From Pseudomonadota bacterium (GTDB taxonomy: Bacteria; Pseudomonadota; Gammaproteobacteria; Burkholderiales; Burkholderiaceae_C): a stretch of DNA of 5,120 nucleotides. Below, piece by piece: positions 5,070-5,120 of the stretch. Below the pieces are notes generated by a model. The model did not search any database. It saw only the letters and a program-made list of their open reading frames with translations, and was not told where the DNA came from. Every line of letters starts with the position of its first letter. The first letter of the stretch is position 1. The position numbers were made by a program, and so were the translations under genes. The DNA is taken from contig JAEYRT010000066.1 of NCBI GenBank assembly GCA_023435325.1, positions 1 through 5,120 on the forward strand. Reading direction: 5' to 3'.

Positions 5070-5120
5070 GTGACCACCACCAACACCCCCGCCCCAGACG
5101 CCCCCAAACCCACCAAGGTG
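5070..5120 (+). CDS. Possible start of a downstream gene (runs off the right edge)
   Basis: A GTG at 5070 opens a frame reading VTTTNTPAPDAPKPTKV through the window end (17 codons). The Thr/Pro/Ala-rich, low-complexity composition resembles the flexible N-termini of many GC-rich betaproteobacterial proteins. No Shine-Dalgarno is visible (CTTTTTATTTCAC precedes it). A competing ATG at 5039, with AGAAG upstream, opens a different frame rich in His, Arg and Pro, which looks less natural. No function can be given. Confidence 0.3.
   Translation, partial: MTTTNTPAPDAPKPTKV

Noticed and set aside
5039..5120. Open frame from the ATG at 5039
   Set aside because: After MPLAALLFIS it becomes an Arg/His/Pro-rich stretch typical of an out-of-frame reading. 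The GTG frame at 5070 looks more protein-like.
1..5120. tRNA, rRNA, CRISPR array or transposase gene
   Set aside because: No cloverleaf, rRNA segment, regularly spaced repeats or transposase-like protein was seen on either strand.

Overview
The window looks like the chromosome of a betaproteobacterium, most likely a member of the Comamonadaceae. The evidence is a GC-rich (about 60-68%) core, GlyQ and GlyS sequences of burkholderial type, and palindromic intergenic repeats of a kind I recall from Comamonas/Acidovorax-type genomes. The family assignment is an inference, since no search was possible.

Layout, left to right. Positions 1-211 (minus strand) hold the first 70 codons of an ABC-2 permease for polysaccharide export (Wzm/KpsM type), running off the left edge. 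A compact hairpin at 223-246 separates it from glyS (248-2362, minus), the beta subunit of tetrameric glycyl-tRNA synthetase. A 99-bp spacer with two repeat-like palindromes leads to glyQ (2462-3400, minus), the alpha subunit. A 370-bp divergent intergenic region (3401-3770) carries a structured glyQ leader, a candidate glyQ -10 box, a long imperfect palindrome (3588-3686) and a candidate promoter for the next gene. That gene (3771-4889, plus) encodes a 372-residue SPFH-domain protein of the YdjI / 'virion core protein' type with an excisionase-like helix-turn-helix at its C-terminus. The last 231 bp hold a C/G-rich nested inverted repeat and possibly the first codons of another plus-strand gene.

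How the genes fit together. glyQ and glyS encode the two subunits of one essential enzyme and are probably co-transcribed leftwards. The SPFH gene is divergent and functionally separate, probably linked to membrane organisation or stress. The polysaccharide permease belongs to a surface-glycan locus that continues off the left edge.

The most notable feature is a sharp composition break inside glyS. From about position 545 down to 1 the DNA is AT-rich (about 34% GC at 241-420), against 64% at 541-660. The reading frame and the conserved C-terminal motif remain intact. This suggests that the last ~98 codons of glyS arrived together with the adjacent glycan locus by recombination. The second notable point is the SPFH protein's DNA-binding-like tail, where relatives commonly carry a zinc ribbon.
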